Source: Flagellimonas hymeniacidonis (lineage in GTDB: Bacteria > Bacteroidota > Bacteroidia > Flavobacteriales > Flavobacteriaceae). Taken from it: a stretch of DNA of 64,000 bases. Shown one piece after another: positions 7,733 through 16,180 of this stretch. The DNA lies in contig NZ_VRUR01000001.1 in the NCBI RefSeq assembly GCF_008040165.1, positions 1,445,349-1,509,348 on the forward strand. Direction: 5' to 3'. Each line of letters opens with the position of its first letter. Positions within the stretch are counted from its first letter, which is position 1. The notes under the pieces are model-generated. The model was not told the origin of the DNA, ran no database searches, and saw only the letters and a program-made list of their open reading frames with translations. A program made the position numbers and the translations under genes.

Positions 7733-8695
7733 ATGAAGAAAGACGAGCTAATTGAGTCCCAAATCAACAAGCTTGAAGAAAAGTACAAAAACTCTGGCCA
7801 AGACTTAAGTTCTTATCTTGATGGACTCCTCTACCAAAAGTACCTCACGTATTGGGATTACATACACTTAGATACACTGTTAAGTATTCAAGTTCCACGC
7901 ACCCATTTTCCAGATGAGGAGATTTTCATCATGTACCATCAAATTACCGAGCTGTATTTTAAGCTGATTTTGCATGAACAAAAACAAATCGTAGAAGATA
8001 AGTCTCAAGATTTGGATTTTTTTATAGAAAAAACCAGAAGAATCAATAGCTATTTTAAAGCGTTGATTTCGTCCTTTAGTATTATGATCAAGGGGATGGA
8101 ACGCGAGCAGTTTTTGCGATACCGTATGGCCTTGTTACCTGCAAGTGGGTTTCAGTCGGCGCAGTATAGAATGATTGAAATTTATGCTACGCCATTAGAA
8201 AACCTGGTGCATCAATCGCAGCGTGATTCTTTTTCTAGCAAAAATCAGATTGAAGAGCTTTTTGAGCATATTTACTGGAAAAAAGGTGCTACGGATTTAG
8301 TCTCTGGCGAGAAAACCCTGACTTTAAAGCAATTTGAGTTTCGTTATACACCAAGACTGCTTAGAATTGCAAACCAAGTGAAGAGCAGTAACATATATCA
8401 TAAATACCTTCAATTACCAGAAAAGTCTAGGAAAAATGAAGAATTGATAAAGTCCTTAAAGGACATGGATATAAACGCCAATGTAAATTGGCCATTAATG
8501 CATATGGGCTCTGCCTACAGATATTTAGCAAAAGAAAATAAGGAAGTAGAAGCAACAGGAGGCACCAATTGGAAGGAGTTTTTACCCCCAAGTTTTCAGA
8601 AAATAATATTTTTCCCAACTTTGTACTCAGAAAATGAGTTGGATACATGGGGAAAACAATGGGTAGACCACATTTTTAATCCATCAAATAAGTAA
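7733..8695 (+). CDS. Tryptophan 2,3-dioxygenase family protein
   Basis: 320 aa, helical, cytoplasmic. The TDO family is a heme enzyme opening the indole ring of L-tryptophan to N-formylkynurenine. Seen here: the substrate-site segment FIMYHQITELYFKLIL (His69), FLRYRMALLPASGFQSAQYR (about 127-146), the likely proximal heme His257 in LMHM, and the conserved TGGT at 275-278. The C-terminal part diverges from classical KynA, where the heme histidine segment reads differently, so substrate should be treated as probable. No other kynurenine-pathway gene is nearby. It is 14 bp after DUF3108 and 8 bp before the peptidase. Confidence 0.82.
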   Translation: MKKDELIESQINKLEEKYKNSGQDLSSYLDGLLYQKYLTYWDYIHLDTLLSIQVPRTHFPDEEIFIMYHQITELYFKLILHEQKQIVEDKSQDLDFFIEKTRRINSYFKALISSFSIMIKGMEREQFLRYRMALLPASGFQSAQYRMIEIYATPLENLVHQSQRDSFSSKNQIEELFEHIYWKKGATDLVSGEKTLTLKQFEFRYTPRLLRIANQVKSSNIYHKYLQLPEKSRKNEELIKSLKDMDINANVNWPLMHMGSAYRYLAKENKEVEATGGTNWKEFLPPSFQKIIFFPTLYSENELDTWGKQWVDHIFNPSNK

Positions 8696-8703
8696 TACTA
8701 GGA

Positions 8704-9987
8704 ATGCAAAAGTTTTTTGGGGCAATTTTGATGCTATTGGTTATAGTGTCATGCAAAGAGAAAAAAGAGTTAGTGCAGGAATTGGCGCAAGAAGCGCCAG
8801 TTGCAAAGCCAATAATAAAGCAATATGGGTTTAACCTGGAGGAGTTTAAAGTAGTCCAGGATACTATCCGAAATGGAGATAGTTTTGGAGAGCTTATGTT
8901 AAAAAACAAGGTGGACTACCCAAAAATTGCAACCATCTCACAAAACTTCAAAGATACTTTTGATGTACGCAGAATAATGGTTGGCAAACCATATTTAATT
9001 CTAAAATCCAAAGACACTTCTGAAGTAGCGGAAGTTTTTATCTATCAAAATGACCGAATCAATTATACCGTTGTTGATTTGTGTGACAGTGTAATGGCCT
9101 ATAAGAGTAGAAAGAAGGTGAAATATGTGATGAGGGAAGCCTCTGGAGTGATAGAAACTTCATTGTCCGAGGCGATTCTGGACCAAGGGATAGACTACAA
9201 CATAACATTAAACCTTTCTGAAATTTACGCATGGACCATAGATTTCTTTAGACTGGAAAAAGGGGATAAATTTAAGGTGCTTTATAAGGAGCGTTATATT
9301 AATGATTCCATTTATGCAGGAGCCGAGCCTATTGAAGCAGCTTACTTTGAACATAAGGGCACACCAATTTATGCATTTTCATACGTAGCGGATTCTTCAA
9401 AACAAATTGTCGATTATTTTGATGATGAGGCCAATAATTTAAGAAGCACCTTTTTAAGAGCCCCAATAAAATTTGGATACCGATTGTCCTCAAGATATAA
9501 CCTTAAGCGTAGGATTGCGTATTACGGGTATAAAGTTAGGCCACATAAGGGTACAGACTACGCTTCACCTGTGGGAACTCCAATTATTGCTACTGCAGAT
9601 GGAACGGTAACCGAGTCCACAAGAAGAGGAGGAAATGGAAGATACGTGAAGATTAGACACAACGGGACGTATAGTACCCAGTACCTTCACATGAAAAAAC
9701 AAAAAGTAAAAAGAGGTGATTTTGTTCGCCAAGGTGATGTTATTGGATGGGTTGGAATGACTGGAAATACAGGTGGCCCACATGTTTGTTATAGGTTTTG
9801 GAAAAATGGGCGACAAGTAGATCCCTTGCGCGAAAAATTACCAGCCGCAGAACCCATTGCAGATTCATTGCGCACAGATTATATGGCATTCATAGCCCCC
9901 TTAAAAGCTCAATTGGATTGTATTGAATTTATGGAACCTACCCCAGTACCAATACCAGAAGAAAATCAAATAACACTTAACCCCTAA
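8704..9987 (+). CDS. M23 family metallopeptidase lipoprotein
   Basis: 427 aa. Lipoprotein signal with Cys17 (VIVSC); a LysM/OapA-like middle region (about 45-100, [13 protein letters not shown]); C-terminal LytM/M23 domain (about 278-395) for cutting peptidoglycan cross-bridges. Zinc ligands His281 and Asp285 (HKGTD) and catalytic His329 (QYLHM) are present. The usual final HxH reads His360-Val-Cys362, so the third ligand would be Cys or the active site is altered. The envelope location fits peptidoglycan remodelling. It is 1 bp from pgi downstream. Confidence 0.9.
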   Translation: MQKFFGAILMLLVIVSCKEKKELVQELAQEAPVAKPIIKQYGFNLEEFKVVQDTIRNGDSFGELMLKNKVDYPKIATISQNFKDTFDVRRIMVGKPYLILKSKDTSEVAEVFIYQNDRINYTVVDLCDSVMAYKSRKKVKYVMREASGVIETSLSEAILDQGIDYNITLNLSEIYAWTIDFFRLEKGDKFKVLYKERYINDSIYAGAEPIEAAYFEHKGTPIYAFSYVADSSKQIVDYFDDEANNLRSTFLRAPIKFGYRLSSRYNLKRRIAYYGYKVRPHKGTDYASPVGTPIIATADGTVTESTRRGGNGRYVKIRHNGTYSTQYLHMKKQKVKRGDFVRQGDVIGWVGMTGNTGGPHVCYRFWKNGRQVDPLREKLPAAEPIADSLRTDYMAFIAPLKAQLDCIEFMEPTPVPIPEENQITLNP

Positions 9988-9988
9988 C

Positions 9989-11626
9989 ATGGCATTACCC
10001 AAAACCAACCCTACAACCACCCAAGCTTGGAACAAACTTTTAGCACACTATAAAAACACAAAAGACAATCATTTAAGGGAACTGTTTGCCGAGGATTCAG
10101 ATCGAGGCAAAAAGTTTACGTTGCTCTGGAATGATTTTTTGGTGGATTATTCAAAGAACAGAATTACGCAAGAAACACTTTCGTTGCTACTTCAATTAGC
10201 CGATGAAGTAGGGCTTAAAGAGGCCATTTCCGGCTATTATGAGGGAGCCTTGATTAATCAAACCGAAGGGCGAGCGGTATTGCACACAGCCTTAAGAGCC
10301 AAAAAAGACGATAAAGTATATGTTGATGGCCAAAACGTTATTCCGGAGGTTTATGAAGTCAAGGAAAAGATAAAAGCTTTTTCAGGATCAATTATTTCTG
10401 GAGAAAAAAAAGGATACACCAACAAAGCTTTTACAGATGTTGTAAACATAGGTATTGGAGGGTCTGATCTTGGGCCGGCCATGGTTACGGAAGCTTTAAA
10501 ATTTTATAAGAACCACCTAAAAACGCATTTTGTAAGTAATGTAGATGGTGACCATGTTCGTGAGATTGTGAAGGAGTTGAATCCTGAGACGACTCTGTTT
10601 GTTATTGTTTCAAAGACCTTCACCACCCAAGAAACGCTTAGCAATGCCCTTACCATAAAAAAGTGGTTTTTAAATGCTGCTTCAGAGAAAGACATCGCTA
10701 AACATTTTGCAGCTGTTTCCACCAATACCAAAAAAATCAAAGAGTTTGGCATAGACAATGAAAATGTTTTTCCCATGTGGGATTGGGTAGGAGGTCGTTT
10801 TTCACTATGGAGTGCTGTGGGACTTTCAATTGCCCTTGCCGTAGGGGCTGATAATTTTGACGAATTGCTATCCGGTGCAAATGAAATGGACGTACACTTT
10901 AAGGAAACCCCATTTTCTGAAAATATTCCAGTTATTCTAGCACTGTTGAGTGTTTGGTATAACAATTTTTATGGGGCAGAGACGGAGGCAATAATTCCAT
11001 ATACACAATATCTAAGTCGCTTTTCTGCATACTTACAGCAGGGGATTATGGAGAGTAACGGTAAAAGTGTGGATAGGAGTGGTAACAGAACTGGTTATGA
11101 AACCGGGACTATTATTTGGGGAGAGCCAGGGACCAATTCTCAGCATGCGTTCTTTCAATTGATTCATCAAGGGACAAAACTTATACCAACAGATTTTATC
11201 GGTTTTAAGGAATCCTTGCATGGGGAAACGGATCATCATAACAAACTAATGGCCAATTTTTTTGCTCAGACAGAGGCATTAATGAACGGAAAAACAGCTG
11301 ATGAGGTAAAAGAAGAGCTGGAAAAACAAAACCTGAGTGAAGAAGAATTACAAGCCTTATTACCTTTCAAGATATTTGAAGGAAACAAACCTACCAACAC
11401 CATACTTATTAAAAAACTTACTGCTAGAACACTAGGATCCTTAATCTCACTTTATGAGCATAAAATTTTTATTCAGGGGATTATTTGGAACATTTTCAGC
11501 TATGATCAATGGGGGGTTGAATTAGGGAAGCAACTTGCTAAAAATATACTTAGCGATATTGAAAATTCGGATATTGGCAAGCATGATAGCTCAACTTTGA
11601 ATCTTTTGCATTTTTTTAAGAATTGA
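9989..11626 (+). CDS. pgi: Glucose-6-phosphate isomerase
   Basis: 545 aa cytoplasmic enzyme interconverting glucose 6-phosphate and fructose 6-phosphate in glycolysis and gluconeogenesis. Family signatures are visible: [17 protein letters not shown], the SKTFTTQET phosphate-binding loop, [14 protein letters not shown], and the C-terminal GKQLAKNIL region. Length matches the long bacterial form. The start follows the peptidase stop by 1 bp, so the two are likely translated from one mRNA. Fructose 6-phosphate is also the substrate of GlmS encoded later in the window. Confidence 0.97.
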   Translation: MALPKTNPTTTQAWNKLLAHYKNTKDNHLRELFAEDSDRGKKFTLLWNDFLVDYSKNRITQETLSLLLQLADEVGLKEAISGYYEGALINQTEGRAVLHTALRAKKDDKVYVDGQNVIPEVYEVKEKIKAFSGSIISGEKKGYTNKAFTDVVNIGIGGSDLGPAMVTEALKFYKNHLKTHFVSNVDGDHVREIVKELNPETTLFVIVSKTFTTQETLSNALTIKKWFLNAASEKDIAKHFAAVSTNTKKIKEFGIDNENVFPMWDWVGGRFSLWSAVGLSIALAVGADNFDELLSGANEMDVHFKETPFSENIPVILALLSVWYNNFYGAETEAIIPYTQYLSRFSAYLQQGIMESNGKSVDRSGNRTGYETGTIIWGEPGTNSQHAFFQLIHQGTKLIPTDFIGFKESLHGETDHHNKLMANFFAQTEALMNGKTADEVKEELEKQNLSEEELQALLPFKIFEGNKPTNTILIKKLTARTLGSLISLYEHKIFIQGIIWNIFSYDQWGVELGKQLAKNILSDIENSDIGKHDSSTLNLLHFFKN

Positions 11627-11664
11627 ATTAAGTTTTCATAAAGTTGATTTAATAGATAACTTAT

Positions 11665-11694
11665 TATTAATCAACTATTTGTGTTTGATTAATA
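11665..11694. repeat. Perfect 10-bp inverted repeat before a TonB receptor gene
   Basis: TATTAATCAA (11665-11674) and TTGATTAATA (11685-11694) flank a 10-nt spacer. A second copy of the half-site motif (GTTGATT, starting at 11644) pairs with AATCAAC inside the same area. The repeat lies about 100 bp before the receptor ATG and 38 bp after pgi. No T tract follows directly, so an operator is as likely as a terminator. Confidence 0.45.
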
Positions 11695-11750
11695 GTAATT
11701 CGCATTATTTTTTTTAACATTAAATTAACATAACAAACGTTAAAAAAAAA

Positions 11751-11758
11751 GACTTTTG
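11751..11758 (+). promoter_or_regulatory. -7-like box before the TonB receptor
   Basis: GACTTTTG, followed by CA, matches the Bacteroidota -7 consensus except for its first base. It lies 31 bp before ATG 11790 in a very AT-rich leader. Confidence 0.35.
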
Positions 11759-11789
11759 CAGTGCTATTCAAATAATAAACACTGTAAAA

Positions 11790-14504
11790 ATGAAAAAATT
11801 CTACTTATTAATTGTGGCTCTCATGGTATCCACAATTATGTTTTCTCAAGGAACCATTACTGGTAAGGTCGTTGACGGCGAACTTGGAGGCCCACTTCCA
11901 GGAGCTAGTGTAGTACTACAGGGCACTGAAAATGGTGCATCAACAGATTTTGATGGGAACTTTTCACTTGAAGTTCCTGAAGCTTCGGGTACTTTGGTTA
12001 TTTCCTATATTGGGTTTATTTCCAAAAACATCACTTTCAATGCTTTGGGTAGCATTGGTACAATTTCATTGGCTCCAGATGCTGAAGAACTTGAAGGTGT
12101 TATCGTGACTGGAATTCTGGATATTGCTAAGGACAGGGAAACCCCTGTAGCGGTTTCAACTATTAGAGCAGCTGAGATACAAGAAAAGTTGGGATCTCAG
12201 GAATTACCGGAAGTATTAAGATCAACCCCATCCATCTATGCCACTAAAACGGGTGGTGGATTTGGAGATGGAAGGATAAACGTAAGAGGCTTCGATTCTC
12301 AGAATACGGCTATTATGATTAACGGTATTCCCGTTAATGATATGGAAAATGGTAGAGTATTCTGGAGTAACTGGGCAGGTCTTGGTGATGTTACTACGGC
12401 AATGCAAGTACAAAGAGGCCTTGGTTCCTCCAAGCTGGCCATTAGTTCGGTTGGTGGAACAATCAATATTATCACTAAATCTACAGAGCAAGAAGAAGGT
12501 GGTTCCGTTCGCTTTGGTGGTGGTAACGACGGTTATATGAAAATGACCGCTTCATACAATACTGGAAAAAGCGAGAATGGATTTGCAGCTTCAGTATTGT
12601 TGGGAAGAACTTCTGGTGATGGATATGTTCAAGGAACTAAGTTTGAAGGCTATAACTACTTCATAGGATTGGGATATGAGCCTAATGATAAAAACAGCTT
12701 TCAATTCGTATTAACAGGGGCACCTCAAGTACATAATCAAAGAACATCTAGTTTCTTTAATGTAGCCACTATAGAAGATCATGTAGAATATGGAGCGCTA
12801 TATAACTTCAACCATGGATTTTTGAATGGTGAGGAATTCGGATGGAGAAGAAATTTCTACCATAAACCAATTGCCTCTCTTAACTGGGAGCATAAATTCA
12901 ATGATAAAACCACGCTTTCTACATCTGCCTATGCATCTTTTGGTAGAGGTGGCGGAACAGGAGATATAGGTGTTGGCCCAGATTTTGGTTTTGCTAGCTC
13001 TAGTAGGTATAGAATACCTGAAACTGGATTGGTTGATTATGATTTGATTTCAAGATTTAACAGTGGAGAAGCCGTTACATTTTACAACGGCGATAATGAC
13101 GGGAATCCTCGGCAATTGGCTCCTACAAATGGAGAGCAAATTGTCACCAGTTTTGGAGATGGAATCATTAGAAGAGCTTCAATGAATTCACATAACTGGT
13201 TTGGTGTTATTGCAAACCTCCATACAGACATCGATGATCAATGGAGTTGGGATGCTGGGATAGATGCCAGAGCATACAAAGGAATCCACTACAGAAGAGT
13301 GGATAACCTTTTGGGAGCCGATGGTTATTTTGATGACGATGATATCAACAATCCTGACCGTACATTAAGACAAAATGATGTTATAACATCTGATTTTGGA
13401 TCTATTGTAAACATTTTTAAAGATATTGATGCAGAAGAAAAAATAGATTACTATAACGATGGTATCGTAAGATGGTTGGGTGCTTTTGGACAATTGGAAT
13501 ATACAGATGGTGTGGTTTCTGCATTCCTACAAGGGGGAGTTTCGCAACAAGGCTTCAAGAGAATTGATTATTTTACTTATTTGGATTCTGACCCACAACA
13601 GGAAACTGATTTTGAAAACCTATTGGGTGGAAATATTAAAGGAGGAGCGAACTTCAACCTGAACGAAGCACATAACGTTTTCTTCAATGCTGGATATTAT
13701 TCCAAGCAGCCATTGTTTGATGCAGTTTTTCTAAATTTTGTGAATGATGTAAACCCAGATTTGACCAATGAAAAAATATTGGGTCTTGAAGCGGGTTATG
13801 GTATTAATCTTGGGGATTTTAGAGCTAAGGTCAATATTTACAGAACTTCCTGGAAAGATAGATTTGAATCGTTGGATATTGAAACACCTCTTGGAGATGA
13901 GGGTAGAGCAAACATCAATGGTGTTGAGCAAATACACTCCGGGTTTGAATTGGAAGCTGATTATAGAGCCTCTGATGTAGTTCAATTTAGAGGAATGATG
14001 TCCATCGGTAATTGGGAGTATGGCGGCAACGCTACAGGTGCTGCATTGGACGATGATAGAAACGTGATTGATCCAGAAGTTACTTTGTTCTTAGATGAGG
14101 TAAAAGTTGGAGATGCAGCTCAGTTCACTACCAATTTGGAAATGATTGTCAGACCAGTTCAGAACCTTAAACTGAGTACTACATTGTATTCAGCTTCAAG
14201 ATTATTTGCGCAAATTAACGCAGAGGATTTTGATTCAGCAGATAATCAAGGTTCCTTGAGATTGCCAAGCTATAGCTTGTTGGATTTTGGGGTATACTAT
14301 AAGTTTAGCTTTGGCCAGAAAAAAGATTTCATCAATATTGCGGCCAATGTAAACAACGTTTTTGATACAGAATACATCGCAGAATCTTTGACCAACAATT
14401 TTGCAGGCCCAGGCTCTGATACCTTTAGAGGATTGGATACTAGCAACAAAGTATTCTTTGGTTTTGGAAGAACTTGGAACATTAGCATGAGTTATAGTTT
14501 CTAA
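11790..14504 (+). CDS. TonB-dependent outer-membrane receptor with N-terminal carboxypeptidase-like domain
   Basis: 904 aa. Signal peptide (about 1-19), a CarboxypepD_reg-like domain (GTITGKVVDGELGGPLPGASV, about 21-95), plug domain (about 110-230: VRGFDSQNTAIMINGIPVND, and VGGTINIITK at its end), then a 22-strand-type barrel ending in aromatic Phe (ISMSYSF). Such receptors import ligands through the outer membrane using TonB/ExbBD energy. No susD partner lies next to it, so it is not a SusCD pair; the substrate is unknown. A strong terminator follows, making it a single-gene unit. Confidence 0.93.
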   Translation: MKKFYLLIVALMVSTIMFSQGTITGKVVDGELGGPLPGASVVLQGTENGASTDFDGNFSLEVPEASGTLVISYIGFISKNITFNALGSIGTISLAPDAEELEGVIVTGILDIAKDRETPVAVSTIRAAEIQEKLGSQELPEVLRSTPSIYATKTGGGFGDGRINVRGFDSQNTAIMINGIPVNDMENGRVFWSNWAGLGDVTTAMQVQRGLGSSKLAISSVGGTINIITKSTEQEEGGSVRFGGGNDGYMKMTASYNTGKSENGFAASVLLGRTSGDGYVQGTKFEGYNYFIGLGYEPNDKNSFQFVLTGAPQVHNQRTSSFFNVATIEDHVEYGALYNFNHGFLNGEEFGWRRNFYHKPIASLNWEHKFNDKTTLSTSAYASFGRGGGTGDIGVGPDFGFASSSRYRIPETGLVDYDLISRFNSGEAVTFYNGDNDGNPRQLAPTNGEQIVTSFGDGIIRRASMNSHNWFGVIANLHTDIDDQWSWDAGIDARAYKGIHYRRVDNLLGADGYFDDDDINNPDRTLRQNDVITSDFGSIVNIFKDIDAEEKIDYYNDGIVRWLGAFGQLEYTDGVVSAFLQGGVSQQGFKRIDYFTYLDSDPQQETDFENLLGGNIKGGANFNLNEAHNVFFNAGYYSKQPLFDAVFLNFVNDVNPDLTNEKILGLEAGYGINLGDFRAKVNIYRTSWKDRFESLDIETPLGDEGRANINGVEQIHSGFELEADYRASDVVQFRGMMSIGNWEYGGNATGAALDDDRNVIDPEVTLFLDEVKVGDAAQFTTNLEMIVRPVQNLKLSTTLYSASRLFAQINAEDFDSADNQGSLRLPSYSLLDFGVYYKFSFGQKKDFINIAANVNNVFDTEYIAESLTNNFAGPGSDTFRGLDTSNKVFFGFGRTWNISMSYSF

Positions 14505-14524
14505 GTCTTAAGCAATACAATAGT

Positions 14525-14557
14525 AAAAAAACCCTGCCAGTCGGCAGGGTTTTTTAT
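14525..14557 (+). terminator. Rho-independent terminator after the TonB receptor
   Basis: A run of A then ACCCTGCC (14531-14538), loop AGTC, GGCAGGGT (14543-14550) and TTTTT. Strong GC stem with tract. Confidence 0.93.
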
Positions 14558-14594
14558 TTGCAAAATCCTTACTTTTAAGCTTCAAACCAATCTT

Positions 14595-15032
14595 ATGGAA
14601 ATTCTACAAAACGTACACTCCTATCTTGCCTATGTGGTGCTTGCAATTTTAATTCTAGCTGTTTTTAATGCCTTATCAGGATGGTTGGGAAAGAAAGAGT
14701 TTAGCATGGAAAAAGATTTACGAGTAAGTCTTTTTGCGTTAATACTGAGCCATATTCAATTGTTACTGGGACTAATTGTCTACTTTGTTTCAGATAATGG
14801 TTTAAAAGCGATACAGACTTTGGGTATGGGAGGCTTAAATGCTGCTGCGCGCCTTTTGGCTTTAGAGCATCCGCTTATGAATGTTATAGCTATTATCTTA
14901 ATCACAATGGGATGGTCTCGCCATAAGAAAAAGGCAGATGACACTGCTAAGTTTAAGAGCATTGCAATTTTCTATGGTTTGGGACTGGTATTTATTTTAA
15001 GCCGTATCCCATGGGGACAATGGTTTAACTAA
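14595..15032 (+). CDS. Four-helix membrane protein, cytochrome b-like
   Basis: 145 aa with four hydrophobic helices (about 8-30, 45-66, 88-106, 122-139). Histidines sit within or near helices (His8, His53, His92 and His108, approximately), an arrangement seen in small heme-b membrane proteins that Bacteroidota annotations call cytochrome B. No quinone or catalytic motif is evident. It has a TACTTTTA promoter-like box at 14570-14577, separate from the upstream receptor, and is convergent with the endonuclease gene 12 bp away. Heme binding is inferred from histidine placement only. Confidence 0.55.
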   Translation: MEILQNVHSYLAYVVLAILILAVFNALSGWLGKKEFSMEKDLRVSLFALILSHIQLLLGLIVYFVSDNGLKAIQTLGMGGLNAAARLLALEHPLMNVIAIILITMGWSRHKKKADDTAKFKSIAIFYGLGLVFILSRIPWGQWFN

Positions 15033-15044
15033 AGGCATAGAGCC

Positions 15045-16079
15045 TTATTCTTCCTTCAGCAAAAATAAATATACAGGAAAGTGATCACTATATCCACCTG
15101 TATAACTTCCACCTGCATACGTTCTAAAGGGATAGCTCGTGAATTTTCCTTTAGCGGTTTTTAAGTAGGGTGGGGCAAAGACGCCTGCCTTCCAATATGA
15201 ATGCAACTGCTTATTTGGATTGATTAAGTTGCCAGATATAAAAAATTGATCAAACAGATTCCATTTATCCCTATAAGCAAGTGAGCCCACTCCCTTCTTA
15301 TATAATTTTTCCATCGGATTGAAAAAACTTAAGCTATCTACCTGTTGTATTTTACCCTTTGTTTTTAATACTTTTTTTAAGCTATCATCCCTTGGATCAT
15401 CATTAAGGTCGCCCATACTTACAATTTTGGCGTTCCAATCTAAGGCTTGAATAGAATCGATAATCCGTTTGTTTAACAGGGCAGCTCTAATTCTATTTGG
15501 CTTGCTTTTAGAAGCCCCACCTCTTCTAGAAGGCCAGTGGTTTACTATAAAATAAAACTCTTCTTTGTCTAATACCCCACCTACTACAAGTTGATCTCTA
15601 GTATATTTTCTTTCGCTCATATCGTCAAATAGTAGAAGCCGATGACTTTTAAAAGAAGTGGGTAAAAAAGAAGCTTTTTTAAAAAGAAGGGCAACATCTA
15701 TCCCCCTAGCATCGGGAGAATCAAAATGAATAACACCATAATTTTTATTTTGAAGATTGGGGTGTTGAATTAAATCCTCAAGAACAGCTCTGTTTTCAAT
15801 TTCGCATAGCCCAATAATATCTGGAGAAGATTTTGATGTCTCTTTCCCTATTTCAGAAAGTACTTTTGAGATATGACTTATTTTCTTGTTGTAACGCTCA
15901 AGGGTCCAGTGGTAACTTCCATTGGGAGTCCGTTCGTCATCAAAAGTAAGGGTGTCATTTATAGTATCAAATAAGTTCTCAACATTATAAAAGGCGATGG
16001 TTCTTACTTTATACATTTTTTGAGATTGCCCAAATATGGGCATGGATAAGAACACAATTAGGAATCGTAAAAAAGACAT
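15045..16079 (-). CDS. Secreted endonuclease/exonuclease/phosphatase-fold nuclease
   Basis: 344 aa with a signal peptide (MSFLRFLIVFLSMPIFGQS). EEP-fold motifs: the N-terminal FYNVENLFD, the metal-binding Glu in IIGLCEIENRAVL, IVNHWPSRRGG, the MGDLNDDP metal and catalytic motif, and the terminal SDHFPV. This is the exported Bacteroidota type, likely degrading DNA or RNA (or phosphodiesters) outside the cytoplasm. It is divergent from a TonB receptor, with a DUF5689/lamin-tail lipoprotein beyond that; the three often sit together in Bacteroidota, suggesting nucleic-acid scavenging. Substrate is inferred. Confidence 0.85.
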   Translation of the reverse strand: MSFLRFLIVFLSMPIFGQSQKMYKVRTIAFYNVENLFDTINDTLTFDDERTPNGSYHWTLERYNKKISHISKVLSEIGKETSKSSPDIIGLCEIENRAVLEDLIQHPNLQNKNYGVIHFDSPDARGIDVALLFKKASFLPTSFKSHRLLLFDDMSERKYTRDQLVVGGVLDKEEFYFIVNHWPSRRGGASKSKPNRIRAALLNKRIIDSIQALDWNAKIVSMGDLNDDPRDDSLKKVLKTKGKIQQVDSLSFFNPMEKLYKKGVGSLAYRDKWNLFDQFFISGNLINPNKQLHSYWKAGVFAPPYLKTAKGKFTSYPFRTYAGGSYTGGYSDHFPVYLFLLKEE

Positions 16080-16180
16080 TTAATTTGGGATTTTAATCTA
16101 AAATACTTAAAATTGTTTGTTTTTCGTACAGTTCCAGAAAGACAATAACCTCAATACCTATTAATTTAACCTACGCAATT

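Noticed and set aside
10504..10965. 153-residue reverse frame inside pgi
   Set aside because: Antisense shadow of pgi; no independent support.
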